DNA of 64,000 nt, taken from contig NZ_CP019427.1 in the NCBI RefSeq assembly GCF_009834545.1, positions 2,176,001-2,240,000 of the forward strand. Direction: 5' to 3'. Of the stretch, positions 32,501 to 41,717 are shown piece after piece. This stretch comes from Pseudomonas sp. S04. Its GTDB lineage: Bacteria > Pseudomonadota > Gammaproteobacteria > Pseudomonadales > Pseudomonadaceae. The notes beneath the pieces are model-generated. The model had not been told where the DNA came from and did not search any database. It was given only the letters and a program-made list of their open reading frames with translations. The number at the start of each line of letters is the position of its first letter. The first letter of the stretch is position 1. The position numbers were made by a program, and so were the translations under genes.

Positions 32501-34552
32501 TCAAAAATCCACGCTAACGCCTGTATATACCGCACGCCCATCACCTGGTGAGTGGAGAGAGGCTCGAGCTCCGTCCGGGTCGTACCAGGCATATTCGTAG
32601 TAACGGTTGGTGAGGTTTTTCAATTGCAGGTCAACGCTAACGGCCTCAGTCACTTGGTACGTAGCGCCGAGGTTCATCAGAACATAGCCGCCGTAAGTAC
32701 CCTTGGTGTTCTCACGTTCCAGGTAATAGCTGGTCTGGCCGTTCATCCATGCCGTCAACTGCAGCGCCGGGGTAACCTTGTGGCTCACACCTGCGGTGTA
32801 CAGATGATGTGGGATATGGTCGATTTCCTGGCCTTTACTGTTGGGCAGAGACGAGCTTGGCTGGAGTATTTTCGAATACTGCCAGGAGTAGGCCAGCCAA
32901 ATATCTGTGCGTTCATCTGGGCGTAGGTTCAACTGCAGGTCATAACCCCAGCGCCGGGTTTCGCCGACGTTATCCGACTCGCCACTGGGGTCGTTTAGGC
33001 GCCGACTGACTTCACCGCTCGCTTCTTGTTGCCAGTAGGCTACACGGCCGTCGACCCAGTCCGTCGGTGTGAACTTAATTCCCGTTTCCCAACCTTCGTT
33101 GATGGACGGTGCAAGGTCCGTATCCCTCGGTGGAATCTTATAGGCCGCAGCACCGGTACCCACCTGGAACGTGCGCCCCCAGTTTGCGTAGATGCTGGCC
33201 ACGTCCCACGGGGAATACACCACGCTGAGCTTGGGTTGTTTGATTAACCCATAGTCATTGATGTCGTAGTCTAGGCCAGTCATTTCATTCGTGAAATCGC
33301 CCTGGATCTTGTCGACGCGATACGCCGGGATGATTTTGAGCGATTCAAACGGTTTGATCTCTGCCTGGGCGTAAGCGCCGTAGGTGTCGAAATCAAATTG
33401 CTGGTCACGGGTTTGAGCTTGGCGTGCGCGGTCCTTGGTTCGGTAACGTTCGCTTTGGTTTTGTTGGCGTTGGATGTCTGCGCCACCTTCCAAAGCGAAG
33501 TTGTACAGCCAGCTCACTTCGGGGCGCCAAGTCAGGGAGGTGAGAGCGCCATATTGGGTTTCGTAAGCGTCACGCTCCTGTTGAGAACTGGTGCGCCAGT
33601 ATTGCGTCCAGCGCCGGTCATCAAAGGTGTTGAGGTAGGTTTTTGCAGACCAAGCGAGTGTCTCGGACACTTCGGTATCGAAGTGCACGCTGACCTGGTT
33701 CATCCGCCGAGTGCCTTTGTCGGTGGCGTTATAGCTGTTGGTCATGGATGGGTGGTGGCGAGCATCCTCTTCACTGAGATAACCAGGCTCCTGCGCCTCG
33801 GTTTCATAGTGACGCGCGATCAGGCCGATGCGATAGCTGTTGTCGTCCGGGGTATAGAACCATTTTCCGGACATCGAAAATTTGTCAGCCTCGGAGTGAT
33901 CGCGGTAACCGCCGGATTTTTGGTAGGCGAAGAAGTAGTTCTGCGTCCAGTTGCTGCTTTCGATGCCGGCGGCGAGCTGAGTTTCCCGCGTGTTGTAGCT
34001 GCCATAGCGAATTCGCGCCTTGCGGTAATCACCCCCTGTACGTGTGAGCATATTGACATTGCCGGCGATATTGTTAAGGCCATAGCGGGCATCGCTGGTA
34101 CCGCGTACCACCTCGATACTGTCCAGCTCCATCGGAAAAATCATGTCCATAAACGGCATATTGCCGTCATTGCTGTTGCTGGGAATGCCATCGATCAACA
34201 ACTTGACCGCGTTAACTTCGCCTTCACCATTAAAACCGCGAAAGGAAATTTTGCCCGAGGTGGTGCCTTGATTGAATTCGGTGAGCATCACCCCGGGAGC
34301 CCGACTGAACAGTTCCCAGCTGTAGTTGACCGGCATTTTTTCCAGCATGTCCGCGCCAAGAATATCCACTGAGCTGAGCACACTGCTGGTGCTCAGCGGA
34401 CCACTGCCCGCGCTGTTGCCCTGCACTGTCACGGTACCCAGGGTCAGTATCGAGTCTTCTGATTTTTTGGCTTCAGCCAATGCTGAGGGCAATGGATTGA
34501 GGGAGAAAAGACTAACCGACAGTAGGGGCCATATAGAGATAGAGCGGGACAT
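32501..34552 (-). CDS. TonB-dependent outer-membrane receptor
   Basis: This is a receptor of about 683 residues. I prefer the ATG at 34552 (MSRSISIWPLLSVSLFSLNPLPSALA, a good signal peptide) to 34621. The plug domain has LGTVTVQG (TonB box region), SWELFSRAPGVMLTEFNQG, ISFRGFNGEGEVNAVKLLIDGIP and DSIEVVRGTSDARYGLNNIAGNVNMLT. The barrel ends VSVDF. It belongs to the FecA/iron-chelate-type receptors; the ligand cannot be read from sequence. It carries no copy of the regulon box, and its promoter is not evident. A C-rich hairpin without a T run lies just after its stop (32467-32489). Confidence 0.85.
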   Translation of the reverse strand: MSRSISIWPLLSVSLFSLNPLPSALAEAKKSEDSILTLGTVTVQGNSAGSGPLSTSSVLSSVDILGADMLEKMPVNYSWELFSRAPGVMLTEFNQGTTSGKISFRGFNGEGEVNAVKLLIDGIPSNSNDGNMPFMDMIFPMELDSIEVVRGTSDARYGLNNIAGNVNMLTRTGGDYRKARIRYGSYNTRETQLAAGIESSNWTQNYFFAYQKSGGYRDHSEADKFSMSGKWFYTPDDNSYRIGLIARHYETEAQEPGYLSEEDARHHPSMTNSYNATDKGTRRMNQVSVHFDTEVSETLAWSAKTYLNTFDDRRWTQYWRTSSQQERDAYETQYGALTSLTWRPEVSWLYNFALEGGADIQRQQNQSERYRTKDRARQAQTRDQQFDFDTYGAYAQAEIKPFESLKIIPAYRVDKIQGDFTNEMTGLDYDINDYGLIKQPKLSVVYSPWDVASIYANWGRTFQVGTGAAAYKIPPRDTDLAPSINEGWETGIKFTPTDWVDGRVAYWQQEASGEVSRRLNDPSGESDNVGETRRWGYDLQLNLRPDERTDIWLAYSWQYSKILQPSSSLPNSKGQEIDHIPHHLYTAGVSHKVTPALQLTAWMNGQTSYYLERENTKGTYGGYVLMNLGATYQVTEAVSVDLQLKNLTNRYYEYAWYDPDGARASLHSPGDGRAVYTGVSVDF

Positions 34553-34774
34553 GGGTTTACGCTTTGCGCTAGGCAAAATTAGGGGAGAAGGCATGACATA
34601 CATTTCCTGAAACCGAAACACTTTAAGGACGTTTAACCAGCCACCCCAGTTACGTGAGATTTTCGTTAGCTCACGTACAAGGCAACTCGCTTATTAGAAT
34701 GCTTTTAGGTATTAAGAATTATTATGTTCAAGACTAAGTTAAATATAGTTCAAAAAAGTCTGCCAAGTGGATAA

Positions 34775-35062
34775 CTATTTTGACATCCAGTTAATCACGG
34801 CTTGATAATCTTTCGCGCTGCAATCCATGCAAAGGCCTCGCGGCGGCATAGCACCAAAGCCTTCTGTCACGTGTTTCACAAGTGTGTCCATGCCTTTATC
34901 CAAGCGTGGTTTCCAGGCAGTCTGATCGCCTTTTTTCGGAGCCATGGCTAATTGGCCACTGTGGCACATCATACAACTACGCTTGAATATGGCCTCGGGT
35001 TCCTGAGCGGCTTCTACAGAGCCAAGTAGAAAAAAACAGGCAGCAGCGACAATCTTTTTCAT
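34775..35062 (-). CDS. Small periplasmic c-type cytochrome, cytochrome c5-like (copy B)
   Basis: This is a 95-residue protein with signal peptide MKKIVAAACFFLLGSVEA, haem site CMMCH, MAPKKGDQTAWKPRL, MPPRGLC as probable Met-ligand region and a second cysteine pair CMDC. It has the same length and layout as the copy at 4233-4520. The box at 35166-35183 and its -10 (TATGCT, 35137-35142) lie upstream on the same strand. Its divergent neighbour is a TonB receptor, whereas copy A faces a PepSY protein. Confidence 0.87.
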   Translation of the reverse strand: MKKIVAAACFFLLGSVEAAQEPEAIFKRSCMMCHSGQLAMAPKKGDQTAWKPRLDKGMDTLVKHVTEGFGAMPPRGLCMDCSAKDYQAVINWMSK

Positions 35063-35136
35063 GATTCACCTATTATTTTTTATGTTTAGGTGTTGGCGGA
35101 ACTAGCCGAACTTATCCATGACACCATTTCCCAAGT

Positions 35137-35183
35137 AGCATAATGAGCGCGCAGTTAGGCACCAAGTGCGACAGGTTGACGCG
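35137..35183 (-). promoter_or_regulatory. Regulon box and -10 for cytochrome c5-like gene B
   Basis: The box on the minus strand is CGCGTCAACCTGTCGCAC (35166-35183). TATGCT (35137-35142) starts 24 bases after its end. The predicted start lies about 70 bp before the gene. Confidence 0.62.
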
Positions 35184-35271
35184 GTCTGTAGGTAGAGGCG
35201 GGCGACCATCTTCAAATAAAAGCGTCAGGTGTGAGGGTGGTAGGCTGAACTTATCCGGGCGAGCGCATGGG

Positions 35272-35319
35272 CGTGTCAAACTGTCGCAGTTTCGGCGTTG
35301 GAACTCAGGGCTATAGAGT
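35272..35319 (+). promoter_or_regulatory. Regulon box and -10 for the broken TonB receptor operon
   Basis: The box CGTGTCAAACTGTCGCAG (35272-35289) is followed by TAGAGT (35314-35319), starting 25 bases after the box end. Transcription from here would begin after 35320, which rules out the upstream ORF start at 35298 and supports ATG 35367 for the receptor. Confidence 0.65.
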
Positions 35320-35366
35320 CTGGTCGTCTGCCTCTGGACGCACCACTGACCGAAAAGACGCCCCTC

Positions 35367-37511
35367 ATGATCAGCTCGTTAGGTTTCATTCGCCTTCACC
35401 CTCTGCGACATTTCGTCTGCCTTGCCGCAGGTTTTTGCTTGCATAGCGGCGCCTACGCGCAACCTGATGCAGTATCTGATCCTTCGCTTCGGTCGTTGAG
35501 CTGGACCTTGGAGCCGATCAACGTTTCCGGTACTGGTGAGAGCTATAGCGCGCCCAGTTCTGCTTCGGCCACACGGACTGAAACTCCCTTGATCGAAGTT
35601 CCGCAATCTGTGCAAGTCGTTACTCGTGCGATGCTCAGGGAGCAGGGCAGTCATTCGCTTGCCGACGCTCTGGTAAACGTCTCGGGTGTAAGGGCAACCA
35701 AGCCTCAAGAGGCGCTGTTCACGCAGCCTATCGTGCGCGGTTTTCCGGCGGAGATTTACGGGCTGCCGGCCTTCGGCGGCACTGCGGCGAGCATTGACCC
35801 GACGAGTCTCATCGGTACCGAGCGTATTGAGGTGCTTAAAGGCCTACATCTGTACTATACGGCGGGGGAATTGGTGCGCCGTTAGGTGGCTTGATCAACG
35901 TCATATCCAAACGCCCAGAGCCTGAGCCAAGCGCTTTGCTCTCGATTCGCGCCGGCAGTTTTGGCACGATAAGTCCTGCAATTGATCTGAATACACCAAT
36001 CGGGGACAAGGTCGCGGCGCGAATATCAGCCGACTATCAGGAAAACGACAGCTGGATTGACCACGTCAATGGCCACCAGTGGTCCATACAGCCGAGCATC
36101 GCGTTTCAGCTATCAGAAGAAACCGAGCTGTATTGCGCGGCCAATATGAGGATCGCAGCGAGCTCGAATTTTCCGGCCTGCCAGCCGCCCAGGCATTGAG
36201 TGGTCAGATTGATCGCAACGCGTTCCCAGGCTCGACCAGAGGGCAGCCTCAGACCACCATCGAGAATCGACCACCACCGCCGAACTCAAGCATGAGTTTA
36301 GCGACGACACGCGAATGACCGTCACCGCCCAGTATTACGAAGGCAAAATGCGCGACAACGGCGCCTTCATATTTCCTGAGCTTCTTGGGGCGAACCCTGC
36401 GACACCCACGGTGTACCCAATATTCAAGCTTTACCTGCCAACAAACATCCGGGAGAGCACGCTGGATACCAACCTGGGCTCCAGATTCGAAGCGTTGGGT
36501 GGCACCCACGAACTGTTGGTGGGCGCCAGCTATGACCGTACCGACTTCACCTCAGGTGTTTCCAATGCCGAGCTGATCGGCGAGCTTGACCTGGCCAGTC
36601 CCAGTTATGGGCTTTCTTACGGAGCGACGCCAGAAACGATTGTGACCCAGACCAACCGCTACGAGACGAAAGCCCTCTATCTTCAGGATCAGGCGGCCTA
36701 TGGCGGCTTCCACCTGTTGGGGTCATTGCGTCTCACCCAGCTCAACCTTAAGCAACAAGAGCAGGGCGTTGATACCTCCTATCACCGTGTGACACCACGG
36801 CTGGGAATCACCTATGACCTGACCCAGAGCCTTGCACTCTTTGCCGCATATTCCACCGGTTTCAGGGGGGCGTTCAACTTCAACGGCCGGGAGACACCTA
36901 AGCCTGAGCTTTCTCGCAACTATGAGGCTGGCGTCAAACTGGCCTTCAAAGATCTTGGCCTAACCGGCACTCTCGCAGCGTTCGAGCAGTGACGCCGCAA
37001 CGTTTCCACCCCTGATCCCGATCCTACAAACGCGATCTTGGGGTATTCAGTACAGAGCGGTGAGCAACGCGCTCGCGGTGTAGAAGCAGACCTGGTTTGG
37101 GAGCCGACTCAGGCCCTTTCATTGCTGGCCAACTACGCCTACACCCAGGCTGACGTGACAGACGACAATTCGATTCCGGTGGGTGACGGATTGCCGCGCG
37201 TGCCTTGGCACAGCGGTCGCTTTGCCGCTCGCTATCGGATACTTGATGGTACCGCCAAGGGGCTGGGATTTGGTGCCGGCGTCACTGCGCTCAGTGCGCG
37301 TGAGCTAACCCTGCCGAATACCGTCTCTGTGCCGGGGTACGCGCTGCTTGATGCACAGGCCTCCTACGATTTCGACCGTTACACGCTCTCAGTCTCGGCG
37401 GTCAATTTGACGGGTCGCACGGTCTTCGAGACCTATCAATACCTGGGGTCTCCAGTGGAATTGCCCACCCAGCCGCGTTCAGCTTATTTGACGCTGACTG
37501 CCAGCTTTTAA
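35367..37511 (+). pseudogene. TonB-dependent siderophore-type receptor, broken at four places
   Basis: This is a receptor of about 710 residues whose pieces lie in order: signal peptide (ATG 35367), plug (TPLIEVPQSVQVVTRAMLREQG, TERIEVLKG), barrel, and the end QPRSAYLTLTASF. Lesions: one base is missing in ggcctacatc at about 35844, after which the expected GPTSVLYGGGIGAPLGGLINV reads in another frame; a frame change at about 36134 (after ETELY); another at about 36265 (before TTAELKHEF); and TGA at 36990-36992 where an Arg codon is expected (FEQ stop RRN). Downstream homology is otherwise intact, so decay is recent. It resembles FoxA/FhuE-like receptors. The regulatory box and -10 upstream are still good. 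Confidence 0.85.
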
Positions 37512-37521
37512 GGAATTCATT

Positions 37522-38343
37522 ATGATCGATAACCAGCGTCGTAACCTGGTCATTGGTGCGCTCCTCGCACCCTTGGCTGCCAGCATCACCATCAGAGCAT
37601 CGGCTGCCGAAAAGTCCATGCATGACCACAACATGCCTGATATGGGCCCCGACATGGCCAATATGCCTTGGATGGGAGAAGAGCAAATCGCAATGCTGGT
37701 TTACCCATGCATGACGGTGATGGATCTTGTCGGGCCGCACTGCATGTTTGGTTCCCTCATGGGGGCCAGATTTACATTGTCGCTAAATCTCTGGATCCAG
37801 TAACCAGGGTTGACCGTTATACCGACCGATACTTTCGAAACCTGCCCTCGCGATTTGACTGTGTTGTTTACTCCGGGTGGCACGGATGACACCTTGGCAG
37901 CGGCTTCGGACGCCGAGACACTGGCCTTCATGGCTGATCGCGGCTCAGGTGCGAAATACGTGACCAGTGTCTGTTCTGGCTCGCTGATCCTTGGTGCGGC
38001 GGGGCTGCTAAAGGGCTTTAAGGCAACTTCGCACTGGTCGTGCCGGGATGCTCTGGCCGGGTTTGGTGCAATTCCAACCGAAGCGCGTGTTGTACGCGAC
38101 CGTAACAGGATTACGGGTGCTGGGGTGACGGCGGGGCTGGATTTTGGCCTGAGCATGGTTGCTGAGCTGCGCGATCAGACCTATGCCGAGTGTGCTCAAC
38201 TGATGAGCGAATATGACCCAGATCCATCGTTCAACGCGGGTTCTATGAAAACTGCTCCAGCGTATGTAAAGACTGCCATGGTCGACCTGGTTGCAGATTT
38301 CACGAAAAAAGCGGATGTACTTGCGGGCCTCACGAAGGGCTGA
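37522..38343 (+). pseudogene. Exported DJ-1/PfpI protein, isonitrile-hydratase-like, frameshifted
   Basis: The N-terminus has a twin-arginine signal (NQRRNLVIGALLAP...ASAA) and a Met/His-rich linker (MHDHNMPDMGPDMANMPWM) that could bind copper. The core resembles P. putida isonitrile hydratase: YVTSVCSGSLILGAAGLLKGFKATSHW with the nucleophile Cys, VVRDRNRITGAGVTAGLDF, and PSFNAGSMKTAPA. A base is missing in the G run at 37761-37765, so GGQIYIVAKSLDPVT reads in another frame; the original frame is restored at about 37807. It follows the broken TonB receptor by 10 bp and shares its promoter. The function, hydration of an isonitrile such as a metal-binding one, is inference. Confidence 0.75.
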
Positions 38344-38480
38344 AGTCCACAGACTCAAAGCGCTCCATCGCATGGGCGCGCCGTCGGCGTTCATTTCACA
38401 GCAAATGTTTCGCGACGAGTCGGTACTTCAGTAAGCTTCCACGCGCAGACCAACTGGAGTTGGATTCCGGACGTAAAGGC

Positions 38481-39080
38481 TCAAACAATTCGTGCCAGCA
38501 ATGTCGTGGCGTGCCTGATACCTTTTTCACGGAAAATACTGCCGAGGTTGAGCCCTTCGGCATGGATAAAGGTGATGTCGTGTATTCCAATAAACAACAG
38601 GATCTGACGTAGGTACGGCTCTTGGTGATCCGAACTGTCATCAGCATGAATTCCGCCTCGGGCAGTTAGGACGAAGGCGCGCTTGCCGATTAATAAACCT
38701 TGAGGGCGTTCGGGAGTGTATTTAAACGTCACGCCAGCACGGATCACATGGTCTAGCCAAGCTTTAAGCGTGCTGGGGATAGTGAAGTTATACATCGGTG
38801 AGGCTATAACTAACACGTCGGCGGCCATGAGTTCGTTGGTCAGTTCGTTGGATCGTTCCAAGCAGACCTGCTCTTTTTCGCTGCGCTGTTCGGCAGGCTT
38901 CATCCAGCCACCGATCAAGTTTGCGTCCATGTGGGGTATAGGATTGAGGGCCACGTCACGAATGATGATCTGATCTGTTGGATGGGCAGTTTGCCACTGG
39001 TTGATAAATTGTTGGGTCAGTTGACGAGATACTGATTTCTGTTGGCGGGCGCTGCTTTCGATGATTAGAACACAGGACAT
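38481..39080 (-). CDS. azoR: FMN-dependent NADH-azoreductase
   Basis: This 199-residue flavodoxin-like reductase of the AzoR family uses FMN and NAD(P)H to reduce azo compounds and quinones by two electrons. The N-terminal VLIIESSARQQKSVSRQLTQQF binds the FMN phosphate. ASPMYNFTIPSTLKAWLDHVIRAGVTFKYTPE and LTARGGIH are standard family motifs. It is intact and of normal length. It is on the opposite strand to the DJ-1 gene, ends converging, and is followed upstream by an EamA relic, just as its own relic is at 10.0 kb. Confidence 0.9.
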   Translation of the reverse strand: MSCVLIIESSARQQKSVSRQLTQQFINQWQTAHPTDQIIIRDVALNPIPHMDANLIGGWMKPAEQRSEKEQVCLERSNELTNELMAADVLVIASPMYNFTIPSTLKAWLDHVIRAGVTFKYTPERPQGLLIGKRAFVLTARGGIHADDSSDHQEPYLRQILLFIGIHDITFIHAEGLNLGSIFREKGIRHATTLLARIV

Positions 39081-39240
39081 GATTTTTTATTCTCTATCGG
39101 CTTGAGTCGATACGGTCGAGATTAATCCCTTTCACATTCTAGAAAAGCGCAAAAAACCGCTGTTACTTATCTATAAAATCGTTTAATAGCTGTACAGGCT
39201 GAGCGGATCAAAGAGCCATTCACCTGGCGATTAGCGACCT

Positions 39241-39400
39241 CTAGCCCAAGAGCTCGGCAACAATGCTAGCGCGACACCACCCAGTACGGCCCCTGATGTC
39301 ATCAATAGGTGCAGCGATATCGGCTCGCTCAGAATCAGTACGCCCGCCAGCGAAGCAATTATCGGAACGCTTAATTGAAGAGCCTCGCTCAACGGTGCAA
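39241..39400 (-). pseudogene. EamA permease remnant (C-terminal end)
   Basis: The minus strand encodes LQLSVPIIASLAGVLILSEPISLHLLMTSGAVLGGVALALLPSS. This is almost the same as the end of the relic at 10141-10461 and similar to the intact EamA protein at 47127. It is cut at about 39385, where an IclR-family fragment begins on the plus strand. Confidence 0.75.
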
Positions 39401-39545
39401 CGCATCGTAGGCGCGCTCGAAGAGCAGGGAATGATTCGTACTGAAGGCGCTGGAGGAATCAGTCTTGGCGCGGGTTTGTTGAGGCTTGTCGCGAATGCAC
39501 CTGTCGACCGCATGACTATCGTTCGCCCTTGGCTGCGTAAGCTGG
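39383..39545 (+). pseudogene. IclR-family regulator fragment
   Basis: The plus strand encodes EPRSTVQRIVGALEEQGMIR, then GAGLLRLVANAPVDRMTIVRPWLRKLA. This is the helix-turn-helix and linker of an IclR-type regulator. The N-terminus and effector domain are missing. It is fused in frame to the group II intron protein fragment that follows. Confidence 0.7.
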
Positions 39546-40120
39546 CCAAGTTCGGTTTATCGCTCAACGCCTCGAAAACACGACTGATTGAGTTCGGTCG
39601 TTTTGCTGCGAGAAATCGTAGGAAGCGAGATTTAGGTAAACCGCAGGCCTTTGACTTCCTGGGCTTCACACACTGTTGTAGTACCAACAGAAACGGTGGC
39701 TTTCAAATACTGCGACTGATGGTCAAGAAGCGAATGCGTGCGACACTGCTGGCCATTCGGGATGAGCTGAAACGTCGACGTCATGAACCCATCCGGGTTC
39801 AAGGGCGATGGCTCACTCGGGTGGTGAGCGGTTACTTCAATTACCACGTGGTGCCGGGAAACCTGATACGTCTGGGTGGTTTTCGTTCGGCGGTCTGCCG
39901 TCTATGGCGGCAAGCCCTCAAACGTCGTAGCCAGCGTAATCGGCTTCAATGGTCACGCTATGGACGCCTTGCTGACTTCTACATACCTAGACCCAGAAAT
40001 GCACATCCTTACCCTGAGGATCGCTTCGCGTCACATACCCGAGGCAGGAGCCGTATGCGGTAGTTCCGCACGTACGGATCTGTGCGGGGGGCGGCAGGTA
40101 ACTGCCGTCCCTACCGCGAC
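39546..40120 (+). mobile_element. 3' fragment of a group II intron (maturase end plus domains V and VI)
   Basis: The frame from about 39546 encodes the end of a reverse transcriptase/maturase: LSLNASKTRLIEFGRFAARNR, GKPQAFDFLGFTH, RGRWLTRVVSGYFNYH-like sequence and RLADFYIPRPRNAHPYPEDRF. Domain V follows at about 40048-40081 (GAGCCGTATGCGG...CCGCACGTACGGATC), then a domain VI-like hairpin and the 3' end near CTACCGCGAC (40111-40120). The 5' half, including the catalytic reverse-transcriptase core, is missing, so the copy is dead. It is a different intron from the one at 61.6 kb. Confidence 0.8.
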
Positions 40121-40232
40121 CTACGAGCTCACACCTTTGGGCAATGAATTACGAAGTGTTTTGGAAGCAATGGCTGCCTGGGGGGATTCAGTGCCCGAAA
40201 AATCAATTGAATGTAATGAGACTTTTGGGTAG
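40121..40232 (+). pseudogene. HxlR-family regulator, C-terminal fragment
   Basis: Directly after the intron 3' end the frame reads YELTPLGNELRSVLEAMAAWGDSVP and then a stop. This is the last part of an HxlR-type winged helix protein. The intron probably once sat inside or beside that gene. The rest is absent. Confidence 0.65.
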
Positions 40233-40282
40233 CCGCAGAGGCATGCGGGTGTGGATTGCTGGCTGACAGAGTAAGCGTAGCC

Positions 40283-41717
40283 CGTCAGATAGATATCCAT
40301 CGGCCCGAGAAGTGTGGAATGTGTGGTGCAGTAGCGGTGAGTCGGGCGAGAACATTTAAGATGTGATCGGCGCTCAGACTTCCCGACTCAAGCACCAGTT
40401 CTACCGCTACCAGCACCGGGTCAAGAGGGCGATGGGCACGGCAGCGAGCACCTGCGTCATGATTCGATCACCGTTGCTGTGACGTCTCAGGCCCCGTTTG
40501 AGAAGCCGCAACGGATTGGGCAGATCGGCAAACGGTGCGCCATTGCGCAGTGCACCCGGCTTGCGTTCGATGAGTGGGATGTAATGCTGCCAGTCAAAAC
40601 TGACCTGATCTCGATCAAAGAGGTGCTCGTGGCTGGCAATCATTGCGTCATCGGCGATGACCACGATCCGGGATGGGTAAAGACGGCTGCTGACCCACTG
40701 GCCGCCTCGTTCACAAGGCATCGAATAGCGATTTCGCGCCACGCTGATCAGGCAGGTGCTGGAGACCCGTACGGTGCGCTCGACGTAGCCATCAAAGGCC
40801 GTCGGCATCGGCATCATTTCGACCTGCTTCAGCTCCAAAACTTCCGCCACCGTAAGTCCGTTGTACTGCGGATGCAGCAGCTCGATCCAGAGCGCACGAC
40901 AGCGTTGGCCGAGCCAGGCATTCAGTTCCTCGAAGGTGTGGAACATGCAGTTTTGAGTGTCAAGCCAAATGCGTCGTCGACTGTCTTGAACGTTCTTCTC
41001 GACAATGCCCTTTTCCCAGCCAGAGGCTACGTTGCAGAAATCCGGATCGAACAGGTAGTGCGCACACATCACGGAAAACCGGGCATTGACCGTGCGGCCC
41101 TTGCCTTTATTGACCTTGTAGACAGCCGTTTTCATGTTGTCGTAGATTCCGCGACGCGGCACGCCACCTAACGCTCCGAACGAGCGTGTATGTGCATCGA
41201 ATAGCATCTCGTGACCCTGGCTAGGGTACGCAACCAACCAGCATGCGCGACTGGCGCACAGCTTCATGTGGGAGACCTGGATGCGTCGAAACAGGCCTCC
41301 GATCAGCAGCCCTTCTTCGCTCCAGTCCAATTGAAAAGCTCCACCGAGCGCAAACGTCAGCGGTACAAAAGCGCGTAAAGACTTGCCTTGTTCACCTCGC
41401 CACGAGCGTGCAAACGCCGTGAGCTGGCTGTAGCCGCCGTCATAACCCTCGGCCTTGATCTGCTGGAAAAGTGCTTTGGCGCTTCTGCGATTGTGCTTTG
41501 CCCGGAACGAATCGGCTTTCAGCGCCTGTTCCAGCGTCTCGCGGAAAGGGCTGAGTTTGCTGAAGGTTGCGCACCGCTGGTACGCCGGCTGAGTAGCTTC
41601 GGGCGCTCTGACCCATTTTCGGATGGTGTTTCTCGACAGCCCGGTACGCTTGGCTATCTGGTGCAGCGAGAGCTTGTCGCGGAAGTACATCCGCCGGATT
41701 TTTCCCAACATTTCCAT
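40283..41717 (-). pseudogene. istA: IS21 transposase IstA, frameshifted near its C-terminus
   Basis: The main frame (41717 down to 40407) has the N-terminal helix-turn-helix MEMLGKIRRMYFRDKLSLHQIAKRTGLSRNTIRKWV and the DDE integrase core with FQLDWSEEGLLIGG, GIYDNMKTAVYKV and VEKNVQDSRRRIW. After AAVPIALL the frame breaks at about 40430, and the expected end (LVAVELVLESGSLSADHILNVLARL) continues in another frame to a TGA at 40283-40285. A truncated but nearly full-length protein could be made. Without istB it should not be mobile. Confidence 0.8.
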
